Below the pieces are notes generated by a model. That model did no database searches and was not told where the DNA came from. It was given only the letters and a program-made list of their open reading frames with translations. This document shows, one piece after another, positions 6,026-11,482 of a DNA stretch of 11,482 nucleotides. The DNA lies in the NCBI GenBank assembly GCA_900551495.1, contig URWG01000052.1:1-11482 (forward strand). The letters run 5' to 3'. How positions within the stretch are numbered: the stretch's first letter is position 1; every line of letters starts with the position of its first letter. The stretch comes from an uncultured Eubacteriales bacterium. GTDB taxonomy: Bacteria > Bacillota > Clostridia > Oscillospirales > Oscillospiraceae. Position numbers and translations under genes: made by a program.

Positions 6026-7006
6026 ATGAAACGAGTGATTTCCCTGCTGCTCCCGCTCGCGCTGCTGCTTTTACTGGGCGGCTGCGGCGAAGGCGCTCTG
6101 GCGCAGAAGGAGCTTTTTGCAATGGACACGATCCTGTCGGTCAAGGTGTGGGGCAGCGAGGCTGCGCTCTCGGCAGTATCGGATGAGCTGCTGCGGCTGG
6201 ACGCGCTGCTGGACGCAACCGATGCGGACAGCGAGATCGGTCGCCTCAACGCAGGGCAGACCGTCGGCGGTGAGACGGCAGCGCTGGTCGAACAAGCCGT
6301 CGCCTACAGCAATCGGACGGGCGGCGCCTTTGACCCGACGGTCTATCCGCTCGTTCGGCTTTGGGGCTTTACCGACGAGACGCAGCGGGTGCCGTTGCGG
6401 TCGGAGCTTGACGCGGCGCTGACATCGGTCGGCACGGACCGTATTGATTTTTCCGATGACGGCGTTTCTCTGCACGGCGACGCGGAAATTGACCTCGGCG
6501 GCATCGCGAAGGGCTATGCGGCGGAGCGCTGCGTTGCTCTGCTGGAGCAGAACGGTGCGACCGCCGCTCTCCTCTCCCTCGGCGGGAACGTTCAGACCTA
6601 CGGGACGAAACCGGACGGCTCGGCTTGGCGGATCGGGATCGCGGACCCGAGCAGCCCCGCGCAGTCGATTGCCACCCTCACCGTTCACGGCACGAAGGCA
6701 CTGGTCACCTCCGGCGGCTATCAGCGTTATTTTGAAGCCGACGGAGTTACCTATCATCACATCCTCGACCCCGAAACCGGCTGCCCCGCACAGAGCGGGC
6801 TTGCCTCCGTGACGGTGATCGCCGACAGCGGGACCATGGCGGATGCCTACTCCACTGCCCTGTTCGTGATGGGTTTGGAGAGAGCAACGGATTTTTGGCG
6901 CGGGGAACAGAGCTTTGAGGCGGTGTTCGTCACGACGGACGGCGCAATCCACGCAACCGACGGCGTAACGCCCGAGGACTGCGAGTATACGGTGATCGAA
7001 CGATGA
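6026..7006 (+). CDS. apbE: ApbE FAD:protein FMN transferase, lipoprotein
   Basis: This 326-residue enzyme transfers FMN from FAD to a Thr or Ser of target flavoproteins, outside the membrane and with Mg2+. The N-terminus MKRVISLLLPLALLLLLGGC is a lipoprotein signal with lipobox L17-G-G-C20. Family motifs follow in order: FAMDTILSVKV (31-41), DLGGIAKGYA (156-165), SLGGN (184-188), HHILDPETG (244-252) and the metal-binding DAYST (273-277). The ATG at 6026 has GAGGA 5 nt upstream; longer readings from 5960 lack a signal peptide at the right place. It overlaps the NusG-II gene by ATGA. The acceptor is not in the window; RnfD/G-type or other FMN-binding proteins are the usual targets. Confidence 0.95.
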   Translation: MKRVISLLLPLALLLLLGGCGEGALAQKELFAMDTILSVKVWGSEAALSAVSDELLRLDALLDATDADSEIGRLNAGQTVGGETAALVEQAVAYSNRTGGAFDPTVYPLVRLWGFTDETQRVPLRSELDAALTSVGTDRIDFSDDGVSLHGDAEIDLGGIAKGYAAERCVALLEQNGATAALLSLGGNVQTYGTKPDGSAWRIGIADPSSPAQSIATLTVHGTKALVTSGGYQRYFEADGVTYHHILDPETGCPAQSGLASVTVIADSGTMADAYSTALFVMGLERATDFWRGEQSFEAVFVTTDGAIHATDGVTPEDCEYTVIER

Positions 7007-7359
7007 AAACAAAAACGTGGCTTCTCCTGATCGGCGCGTTCTGCCTGCTCTGCGTCGCCGCCATGGTGCTGCTGCCGCTGCTTTCGACGCAGAGCGCGGC
7101 GGCGGAGGTATATTCCGACGGCGTGCTTGTACTGACGCTCGATCTGTCGAAGGACGGCGAATATACCGTGCGGAGCGAATACGGCGAGAACGTCCTCCGT
7201 GTTGAGGACGGGAAGGTTTGCGTCTCTGCTGCGTCCTGTGCAAATCGTGACTGTATGCGCCGCACACCGTCCGACAGCGGTGCGCCGATCGTGTGCCTCC
7301 CCAACCGCATGGTCGTCCGTTTTTCGGATAAATCGACGTTGGATGCAGTGGTCGGCTGA
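7003..7359 (+). CDS. NusG domain II-containing membrane-anchored protein
   Basis: This 118-residue protein has one N-terminal membrane segment (about residues 5-27) followed by a small extracytoplasmic domain resembling NusG domain II. The domain runs GEYTVRSEYGENVLRVEDGK, then KVCVSAASCANRDC and IVCLPNRMVVRF. Four cysteines (C73, C79, C84, C98) lie in it and could bind metal or form disulfides. Such proteins commonly sit next to apbE in Clostridia, but their biochemical role is not established. The ATG overlaps the apbE TGA by 4 nt, so the two are co-translated. Confidence 0.85.
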   Translation: MKTKTWLLLIGAFCLLCVAAMVLLPLLSTQSAAAEVYSDGVLVLTLDLSKDGEYTVRSEYGENVLRVEDGKVCVSAASCANRDCMRRTPSDSGAPIVCLPNRMVVRFSDKSTLDAVVG

Positions 7360-7375
7360 AAAAACGGCGTAATAC

Positions 7376-7408
7376 GGATTCTTGATGAAAATATTTCATC
7401 AAGAATCC
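7376..7408. repeat. Perfect 15-bp palindrome 17 nt after the NusG-II stop
   Basis: GGATTCTTGATGAAA and its exact complement flank a 3-nt loop (ATA). No T-run follows on either strand, so it is not a classical terminator. It is the first of a chain of inverted repeats filling the gene-free block 7360-7692. Confidence 0.7.
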
Positions 7409-7409
7409 C

Positions 7410-7441
7410 CAGCGTGTCGAAAAACCCTTTTCGGCACGCTG
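7410..7441. repeat. Second palindrome of the chain, 14-bp stem
   Basis: CAGCGTGTCGAAAA (7410-7423) pairs with TTTTCGGCACGCTG (7428-7441) through one G-T wobble around a 4-nt loop. It begins 2 nt after the first palindrome. I recall similar AGCGTGTCGAAAA hairpins as dispersed intergenic repeats in related Clostridia; this is unverified here. Confidence 0.6.
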
Positions 7442-7442
7442 A

Positions 7443-7661
7443 CAGACTGCGAAAAAGTTCGGAAGACAAGCAACTCACACCCGTCGGCGTACATAGGTAC
7501 GGTAGGGCGTGAGTTGCGCAGTAAGTCAAAATCCTTGCGAAGCAAGCCTGTTTTTGACTATAAAGTTCGGAATTCTCCGTTTTTGCAAATCAAAACGCAG
7601 AGAACAAAACCCCATAAATTGTTAACCGATTTTGACGATTACGGACTTTTTTGACAGTCTG
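7443..7661. repeat. Composite palindrome block bounded by an imperfect inverted repeat
   Basis: The ends pair imperfectly: CAGACTG (7443-7449) with CAGTCTG (7655-7661), and AAAAAGT (7452-7458) with ACTTTTT (7645-7651). Inside are three more hairpins. The first has arms GCAACTCAC and GTGAGTTGC (7470-7478, 7509-7517), with inner CGTAC/GTACG. The second has AGTCAAAA/TTTTGACT (7524-7531, 7552-7559), with inner CTTGC/GCAAG. The third has TTCTC..CGTTTT/AAAACG..GAGAA (7573-7604). AAAGTTCGGAA also occurs twice in the same direction (7454-7464, 7562-7572). It looks like a mosaic of small repeats or a decayed MITE-like element; no gene is supported here. Confidence 0.55.
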
Positions 7662-7663
7662 CG

Positions 7664-7691
7664 ACGCCTCTCCGAAACGGAGAGCGTTTTT
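7664..7691 (+). terminator. Rho-independent terminator of apbE operon
   Basis: CTCTCCG (7668-7674) and CGGAGAG (7678-7684) pair around AAA; ACG/CGT extends the stem past a one-base bulge, and five Ts follow. Polarity fits the plus-strand apbE operon. The same stem lies just beyond the stop of the minus-strand carboxypeptidase, but no T-run follows on that strand. Confidence 0.75.
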
Positions 7692-7692
7692 A

Positions 7693-8856
7693 TTAACGGT
7701 CGGTCGGTGCCGTTCCCATGCACAGGCGGCGCAGGAGCTGCGCGGTCAGTTCCCAAAGTGTCAATTTTTCCACGCCCTCGGCGGCGACGATCGGGATTTG
7801 CGCCAGCGTTTTTTCTCCGGCGGTGACGGTCATCGTGCCGACCTGCTGTCCCGCTTCGACGGGTGCCTCCAGCTCCGGCTCCAAGGTAACGGTCTTTGTT
7901 ACCTGTGCCTGAACCGCCTTGTCGATCAAAATCGGCGCACTTTGCTGCAGGATCGGCGTGAGCGACGTCTCCTTTCCCAAGCGGACGGGAATCGCGGGCA
8001 GCGCCTCCGGCGGCTCGGCGCTGACAAGGGCATAGTTTGCAAACCCGTAGTCCAGCAGCGCCTTCGCCGATTGAAAGCGGTCGGTCGAGGAGGCGCAGTG
8101 CAGCACCACGGCGATCAGCTCGATGCCGTCGCGCTTTGCCGAGGCGGAGAGGCAGTGTCCCGCCGCAGAGGTATAGCCGGTTTTCAGCCCCGTTGTCCCC
8201 TCATAGAAGCGGACAAGCTTGTTGGTGTTCGAAAGCCCGAATTTCCCGTCGCGCACCGTGTCCATCCAAATGGTCGTGTATTTGCGGATGTCGTCGTGCT
8301 TCAGCAGCTCCCGCGACATCACGGCAATGTCGTGCGCACTGGTCAGGTGCTCGGCGGCGTTCGGCTCGTCGTCCAGCCCCGTGCAGTTGACAAAATGCGT
8401 GTCCGTCAGGTTCAGCTCGGCGGCGCGTGCGTTCATCATCTCCACAAACGCCGCTTCGCTGCCCGCGATATGCTCGGCAAGCGCGGTTGCGCAGTCATTG
8501 GCGGAGCTGACGACGACGGATTTCAGCATTTCGTCCATGCTCATCTGCTCACCCGCTTCAAGGTAGACCTGGCTTCCGCCCTTCCCGGCGGCGTGCTCGG
8601 AGGCGGTCACGGTGTCGCCCCACGAAATTCGCCCGCTCTCCAGCGCCTCCATGACCAAAAGCAGCGTCATCACCTTCGTCACCGAGGCGGGCGCGAGCTT
8701 TTCGTGCGCGTTTTTTTCGTAAAGGATCGTGCCGGTGGCGGCGTCCATCAAAATGGCGGACGGCGCTGCAATCTCCGGACCCGCCGCATACGCCGTCGGA
8801 GCTGCGCTCAGCAGGAGCAGCCCGACGAGCAGAACAGAAATAATTCGCTGATACAT
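7693..8856 (-). CDS. D-alanyl-D-alanine carboxypeptidase (S11, DacA/DacF type)
   Basis: This 387-residue penicillin-binding protein trims the terminal D-Ala from peptidoglycan pentapeptides outside the membrane. The signal peptide is MYQRIISVLLVGLLLLSAAP with likely cleavage near residue 25 (TAYAA). Active-site motifs are complete: S58-V-T-K61, S118-A-N120 and K225-T-G227. A PBP5-type C-terminal domain follows (about 285-360), and a hydrophobic-basic helix (LTLWELTAQLLRRL, 365-378) may tether it to the membrane. The ATG at 8856 is preferred over ATG at 8877 because GGGGGGA lies 7 nt upstream, whereas the upstream ATG has no SD and is buried in a hairpin arm. It lies downstream of the HPr-like gene, beyond the terminator-like hairpin at 8857-8903. 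DacA and DacF cannot be told apart here. Confidence 0.95.
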   Translation of the reverse strand: MYQRIISVLLVGLLLLSAAPTAYAAGPEIAAPSAILMDAATGTILYEKNAHEKLAPASVTKVMTLLLVMEALESGRISWGDTVTASEHAAGKGGSQVYLEAGEQMSMDEMLKSVVVSSANDCATALAEHIAGSEAAFVEMMNARAAELNLTDTHFVNCTGLDDEPNAAEHLTSAHDIAVMSRELLKHDDIRKYTTIWMDTVRDGKFGLSNTNKLVRFYEGTTGLKTGYTSAAGHCLSASAKRDGIELIAVVLHCASSTDRFQSAKALLDYGFANYALVSAEPPEALPAIPVRLGKETSLTPILQQSAPILIDKAVQAQVTKTVTLEPELEAPVEAGQQVGTMTVTAGEKTLAQIPIVAAEGVEKLTLWELTAQLLRRLCMGTAPTDR

Positions 8857-8903
8857 AAAAAAATCCCCCCGCTTCATCGTGGTACAAGCGTATGAAGCAG
8901 GGG
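8857..8903 (-). terminator. Terminator hairpin that covers the carboxypeptidase SD
   Basis: On the minus strand, CCCC-T-GCTTCAT (8903-8892) pairs with ATGAAGC-GGGG (8877-8867) around a 14-nt loop. Then come GGA and seven Ts (8863-8857), and immediately the carboxypeptidase ATG. The 3' arm and following Gs form the SD (8870-8864). The element therefore reads both as a terminator for the HPr-like gene and as an RBS-masking structure for the next gene. Confidence 0.7.
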
Positions 8904-8909
8904 CAGCGG

Positions 8910-9131
8910 TTATGATTCGCAGATGAATTTTTTTGCCACGGGCGCAAAGACGGATTCGTTTTCTCCGACATCGACGCGCAGCGGATGGGCAAAGTCAATG
9001 GTGAACATCTCCATGAAGCTCTTGGCATTCACGGTGCGGTTCCCGTCAAAGACCATGACGTTGTAGGGCTGGAGCGTTGCCAGACCGACAAACTCACGGA
9101 TGTCGCCCAGAGAAGCGAAGCGAACGGTCAT
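8910..9131 (-). CDS. HPr-like small protein lacking the active histidine
   Basis: This 73-residue cytosolic protein resembles HPr of the PTS in its second half: VNAKSFMEMFTID (34-46) matches the HPr helix containing regulatory Ser46 (typical DAKSIMGIMSL), placing S38 at that site. The first half lacks the GLHARPA motif, and no histidine occurs where His15 should be, so phosphotransfer from enzyme I is unlikely. Clostridia carry such small 'HPr family' proteins of unknown role, which may act as regulators. The ATG at 9131 has GGAGG 7 nt upstream. Transcription probably starts near 9193 from the promoter at 9200-9229. The next gene downstream is the carboxypeptidase. Confidence 0.7.
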   Translation of the reverse strand: MTVRFASLGDIREFVGLATLQPYNVMVFDGNRTVNAKSFMEMFTIDFAHPLRVDVGENESVFAPVAKKFICES

Positions 9132-9154
9132 GTTATTTCCTCCAAAGTTGGGAC

Positions 9155-9183
9155 TGTACATTTGCAGCGAAAATTGCTACAAT
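9155..9183 (+). promoter_or_regulatory. Probable promoter of mtaB
   Basis: TGTACA (9155-9160) and TACAAT (9178-9183) are 17 nt apart, with an extended -10 TGC. Transcription would start near 9190, leaving a leader of about 95 nt. It faces the HPr-like gene's promoter, with only 16 bp between the two -10 boxes. Confidence 0.55.
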
Positions 9184-9199
9184 AGAAAAGAGTAACCGT

Positions 9200-9229
9200 A
9201 TTATACCGTCCGAGGCGGCAGAATTGCAA
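9200..9229 (-). promoter_or_regulatory. Probable promoter of the HPr-like gene
   Basis: On the minus strand, TTGCAA (9229-9224) and a consensus TATAAT (9205-9200) are 18 nt apart. The -35 lies within the perfect 12-bp palindrome GAATTGCAATTC (9221-9232). Transcription would start near 9193. Confidence 0.65.
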
Positions 9230-9284
9230 TTCGTTTTTTGCTTAATCTTTTCGCTTGCGTGGCGGGTATTTTTGGAGAAAAGTT

Positions 9285-10607
9285 ATGAAATTTCGCTTTT
9301 TCACCCTCGGCTGCAAGGTCAACCAGTACGAGACGCAGGCGATGGAGCAGCAGCTCGTCGCGCTCGGGCATACCGCTGCAGAGGAGGGCGCGTGCGACGC
9401 GTATATTATCAATACCTGTACCGTGACGGCGGTCGCCGACCGCAAGAACCGCACGCTCATCCGCCGTCTGCGTCGGGAGAATCCGGATGCGATCGTGGCG
9501 GTCTGCGGCTGCTATGCGCAGGTGAGCACGGACGAGGTACGCGCTCTCGGCGTGGATGTGATCTCCGGCAGCGGCGGCAGGGAGGCGTTTTTGCAGCTCC
9601 TGCTTGATGCCGTTCGGACGCGCGACGGAGAAAAACGGGTCAGCGTGGATGAGGCGCTGCGTCGGCGGGAGTTTGAAGCGCTGCCTGCGGGCGGGCTTTC
9701 CGAGCGCACCCGCGCCATGCTCAAGGTGCAGGACGGCTGCAATAATTTCTGCTCCTACTGCATCATTCCCTACGCCCGCGGACCGGTGCGTTCGCTGCCC
9801 GCCGAGACTGCCGCGGCACAGGCGAAGCAGCTTGCCGCGCAGGGCTACCGCGAGATCGTCATAACCGGCATCGAAATTGCCTCGTGGGGCTGGGAGCGGC
9901 ACGACGGCAGCAAATTTGTCACCTTGGCGGAGACGGTCTGCCGCGCCGTGCCGCAGGTGCGTATCCGTCTCGGCTCGCTGGAGCCGCGCATCGTGGACGA
10001 GGAGTTCTGCCGCGTCCTGTCGCAGTGCGGGAATCTCTGCCCGCAGTTCCATCTGAGTCTGCAAAGCGGGTCGGATACGGTGCTGCGGCGGATGAATCGG
10101 AAGTATGACACCGCACGGTATCGGGAGAGCGTGCGGCTGCTGCACCGATATTTCCCCGACTGCGCCGTCACGACCGATCTGATCGTCGGTTTTCCGCAGG
10201 AGACGGAGGAGGAGCTTGCGCAATCGCTGGCGTTCGCGGAGGAGTGCGGCTTTGCAGCAATGCACGTTTTTCCGTATTCCCGCCGCGACGGGACGCCCGC
10301 CGCTGCCATGGCGGGACAGATCCCCAAGGCAGTGAAGGCGGAGCGTGCCGCCCGTGCGGGAGAAACGGCGCGCCGGCTGCGGGAGGCGTTTGACGGCGCT
10401 CTGCTCGGCTCGACGCAGGCGGTGCTGTTCGAGCAGACGGAGGACGGCTTTTTTACGGGTCACGCCCCCAACGGCGTGAAGGTCTATGCGCGGGGCGAAG
10501 GTTTACATAATACCATACTCCCCGTGCGGATTACCGCACTCCGCGCCGACGGCGTGGAGGGAACGGTGCCTCCCGCGGACGCTGCGGCGGGTAATAACGA
10601 ACCGTAA
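9285..10607 (+). CDS. mtaB: MtaB tRNA t6A37 methylthiotransferase
   Basis: This 440-residue radical-SAM enzyme adds a methylthio group to t6A at position 37 of tRNAs reading ANN codons, giving ms2t6A. The N-terminal UPF0004 domain carries cluster cysteines C10 (TLGCKVNQYE), C45 (NTCTVTA) and C74 or C76 (VCGCYAQ). The radical-SAM motif is C152-NNF-C156-SY-C159, with IIPYARGPVRS after it. SLQSGSDTVLRRMNRKY and TDLIVGFPQETEEE are typical of the core, and a TRAM domain covers about 370-428. The start KFRFFTLGCKVNQYE distinguishes MtaB from MiaB. The ATG at 9285 has GGAGA 6 nt upstream. It appears monocistronic. Confidence 0.95.
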   Translation: MKFRFFTLGCKVNQYETQAMEQQLVALGHTAAEEGACDAYIINTCTVTAVADRKNRTLIRRLRRENPDAIVAVCGCYAQVSTDEVRALGVDVISGSGGREAFLQLLLDAVRTRDGEKRVSVDEALRRREFEALPAGGLSERTRAMLKVQDGCNNFCSYCIIPYARGPVRSLPAETAAAQAKQLAAQGYREIVITGIEIASWGWERHDGSKFVTLAETVCRAVPQVRIRLGSLEPRIVDEEFCRVLSQCGNLCPQFHLSLQSGSDTVLRRMNRKYDTARYRESVRLLHRYFPDCAVTTDLIVGFPQETEEELAQSLAFAEECGFAAMHVFPYSRRDGTPAAAMAGQIPKAVKAERAARAGETARRLREAFDGALLGSTQAVLFEQTEDGFFTGHAPNGVKVYARGEGLHNTILPVRITALRADGVEGTVPPADAAAGNNEP

Positions 10608-10620
10608 CGAGCCGCTGTTT

Positions 10621-10653
10621 TCGGCATTCTGCCGGATTCCCCTGAATTTTTTT
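10621..10653 (+). terminator. Weak candidate terminator after mtaB
   Basis: CGGC/GCCG (10622-10634) forms a short stem, and a seven-T run follows at 10647-10653. The stem is only 4-5 bp and separated from the Ts by about 12 nt, so this is marginal. The remainder of 10608-10832 is AT-rich and holds no gene. Confidence 0.3.
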
Positions 10654-10707
10654 CCGCTTCGACAAGCAAGACAGGCAGGAATTGCATATTTATTACCGGT
10701 TACGCTA

Positions 10708-10798
10708 ATATTTTACCAAAAATCAAACAATTTCTTACACAATTCGCACGCTTGATGAAAAATGCGGTTGTTATTGGAACAAAGTTGTGGTAAAATAT
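10708..10798. repeat. Inverted repeat flanking the arcA promoter
   Basis: ATATTTTACCA (10708-10718) and TGGTAAAATAT (10788-10798) are exact 11-bp complements separated by 69 bp. Similarity extends to GCTA(A)/TAGC with one inserted base. The right copy contains the arcA -10 box, so a dimeric or looping regulator could use both sites; this is inference. Confidence 0.5.
10768..10796 (+). promoter_or_regulatory. Promoter of arcA
   Basis: TTGTTA (10768-10773) and TAAAAT (10791-10796) are 17 nt apart, with an extended -10 TGG. Transcription would start near 10803, about 30 nt before the ATG. Confidence 0.65.
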
Positions 10799-10832
10799 AG
10801 CACAAATCAATTTTGAAGGGAAGTGCTGCCGG

Positions 10833-11482
10833 ATGGCAATTTGTGTGAAGAGCGAGGTCAGCCCGCTGAAAAAGGTTTTGCTCAAGCGCCCGGGGTGCGA
10901 GCTGGAGCAGCTTGTGCCGAATTCGCTGGAGCGCCTGCTGTTTGACGACATTCCCTACCTCCACGGCGCACAGAAGGAGCATGACCGCTTTGCCGAGGTC
11001 CTGCGTGAGAACGGCGTCGAGGTCGTTTACCTGTCCGAGCTTGCCGCGCAGACGCTGGCGCAGAGCACGGAGCTGAAGGAGCGCTTTGTCAAGGACTTCA
11101 TCCGCCGCAGCGGTGCGGTCGCCGACAGCTATCGCGAGGCGCTGACCGAGGTGCTGCTGTCCCTGCCGACGGCGGACGAGCTGGTGTTTAAGACCATGAC
11201 GGGCGTCCGCTTTGACGAGCTGCCGCAGCGCGGCGCCTCCTCACTGGCATCCCTGCGCAGCGACAAGACCCATTTTGTTCTCGACCCCATTCCGAATCTT
11301 TACTTCACGCGCGACCCCTTTGCCGCCATCGGCAACGGCGTGTCGCTGCACCATATGTATTCCGTAACGCGGAACCGAGAGACGATCTACAGCGACTATA
11401 TCCTGCACTACCACCCCGATTATGCGGGGCAGGTTCCGTTTTACTATTCGCCCGCCGAGCCGTTCACGCTCGAGGGCGGCGA
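10833..11482 (+). CDS. arcA: Arginine deiminase, N-terminal part
   Basis: This cytosolic enzyme hydrolyses arginine to citrulline and ammonia, the first step of the arginine deiminase pathway that yields ATP via ArcB and ArcC. The first 216 codons are present and the gene runs off the right edge, about half of the usual 400-410 residues. Visible motifs are the N-terminal VKSEVSPLKKVLLKRPG, NLYFTRDPFAAIGNGVSLHH (155-174) with the catalytic Asp in FTRDP, and EGG(D) at the edge, the start of the second active-site motif. The catalytic His and Cys are beyond the window. The ATG at 10833 follows AAGGGAAG about 9 nt upstream. arcB, arcC or arcD would be expected downstream but are not visible. Confidence 0.95.
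   Translation, partial: MAICVKSEVSPLKKVLLKRPGCELEQLVPNSLERLLFDDIPYLHGAQKEHDRFAEVLRENGVEVVYLSELAAQTLAQSTELKERFVKDFIRRSGAVADSYREALTEVLLSLPTADELVFKTMTGVRFDELPQRGASSLASLRSDKTHFVLDPIPNLYFTRDPFAAIGNGVSLHHMYSVTRNRETIYSDYILHYHPDYAGQVPFYYSPAEPFTLEGG

Noticed and set aside
6071..7402. 443-residue minus-strand ORF
   Set aside because: It is an out-of-phase shadow of apbE and the NusG-II gene. It has no recognisable domain and is rich in Arg and Pro, as expected from antisense GC-rich DNA.
7382..7654. 90-residue plus-strand ORF across the palindrome block
   Set aside because: It begins with TTG inside a hairpin, has no SD and merely reads through the repeats. Similar peptides (RELRSKSKSLRSK) seem familiar to me from hypothetical proteins, which fits a dispersed repeat rather than a gene.
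8857..8877. Carboxypeptidase start at ATG 8877
   Set aside because: No SD precedes it and the codon lies inside the terminator hairpin arm; the ATG at 8856 has a G-rich SD and directly begins the signal peptide.
7651..8895. 414-residue plus-strand ORF
   Set aside because: It is antisense to the carboxypeptidase, which has a signal peptide and all three active-site motifs; this ORF has none and reads as low-complexity Arg/Gly/Val sequence.
9201..10463. 420-residue minus-strand ORF
   Set aside because: It is antisense to mtaB, whose cluster motifs are complete; this ORF shows no family resemblance.
10685..10718. Minus-strand extended -10 (TGGTAAAAT) upstream of arcA
   Set aside because: It is the left copy of the inverted repeat; no acceptable -35 lies 16-18 nt upstream and it would drive transcription only into the mtaB 3' end.
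1..11482. CRISPR arrays, tRNA or rRNA genes, prophage or conjugative genes
   Set aside because: No regularly spaced direct repeats, cloverleaf-like segments, rRNA signatures or phage/conjugation proteins were seen by eye on either strand.

Overview
The window looks like chromosomal DNA from a GC-rich member of the Clostridia, most likely an Oscillospirales-type gut bacterium; this is an inference, since no rRNA is present. Four things point that way. The rplU-prp-rpmA-obg order is typical of Firmicutes. L27 carries the N-terminal extension that the Prp protease removes. Obg has the Firmicutes-type C-terminal domain. Shine-Dalgarno (SD) sequences are GGAGG-like with strong sigma-A promoters. 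No prophage, CRISPR array, rRNA or tRNA was seen.

Layout. 1-2690 (minus): a tight three-gene operon, MATE exporter -> YgeY-type M20 hydrolase -> pyroglutamyl-peptidase (cut by the window edge), with 4-nt stop/start overlaps and a strong promoter at 2740-2767. 2764-3010: AT-rich spacer with two hairpins, a consensus -10 and a possible 36-codon leader ORF ahead of the MATE gene. 3011-5941 (minus): rplU-prp-rpmA, a strong terminator, then a REP-associated tyrosine transposase (RAYT) wedged between rpmA and obg and overlapping the obg start by 14 nt. 5949-7359 (plus): apbE lipoprotein and a NusG-domain-II membrane protein, divergent from rplU, with the two -35 boxes held in one 17-bp perfect palindrome. 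7360-7692: a gene-free block of stacked palindromes ending in a plus-strand terminator. 7693-9131 (minus): D,D-carboxypeptidase preceded by an HPr-like small protein, separated by a terminator hairpin that also covers the carboxypeptidase SD. 9285-10607 (plus): mtaB, a tRNA methylthiotransferase. 10833-end (plus): arginine deiminase arcA, truncated.

How the genes relate. The ribosomal block is a self-contained module: Prp trims L27, L27 and L21 enter the 50S subunit, and Obg is a 50S assembly GTPase. ApbE (flavinylation) and the NusG-II protein form an extracytoplasmic redox-type pair. The MATE/M20/Pcp operon suggests handling or export of amino-acid or peptide derivatives, with substrates unknown.

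The most noteworthy structures are the pair of 30-bp inverted REP-like repeats inside the RAYT coding sequence, the terminator/SD overlap upstream of the carboxypeptidase, the palindrome mosaic at 7376-7691, and the dyad-containing divergent promoter at 5913-5977. No clearly novel multi-gene system was found; most genes are housekeeping or recognisable accessory families.
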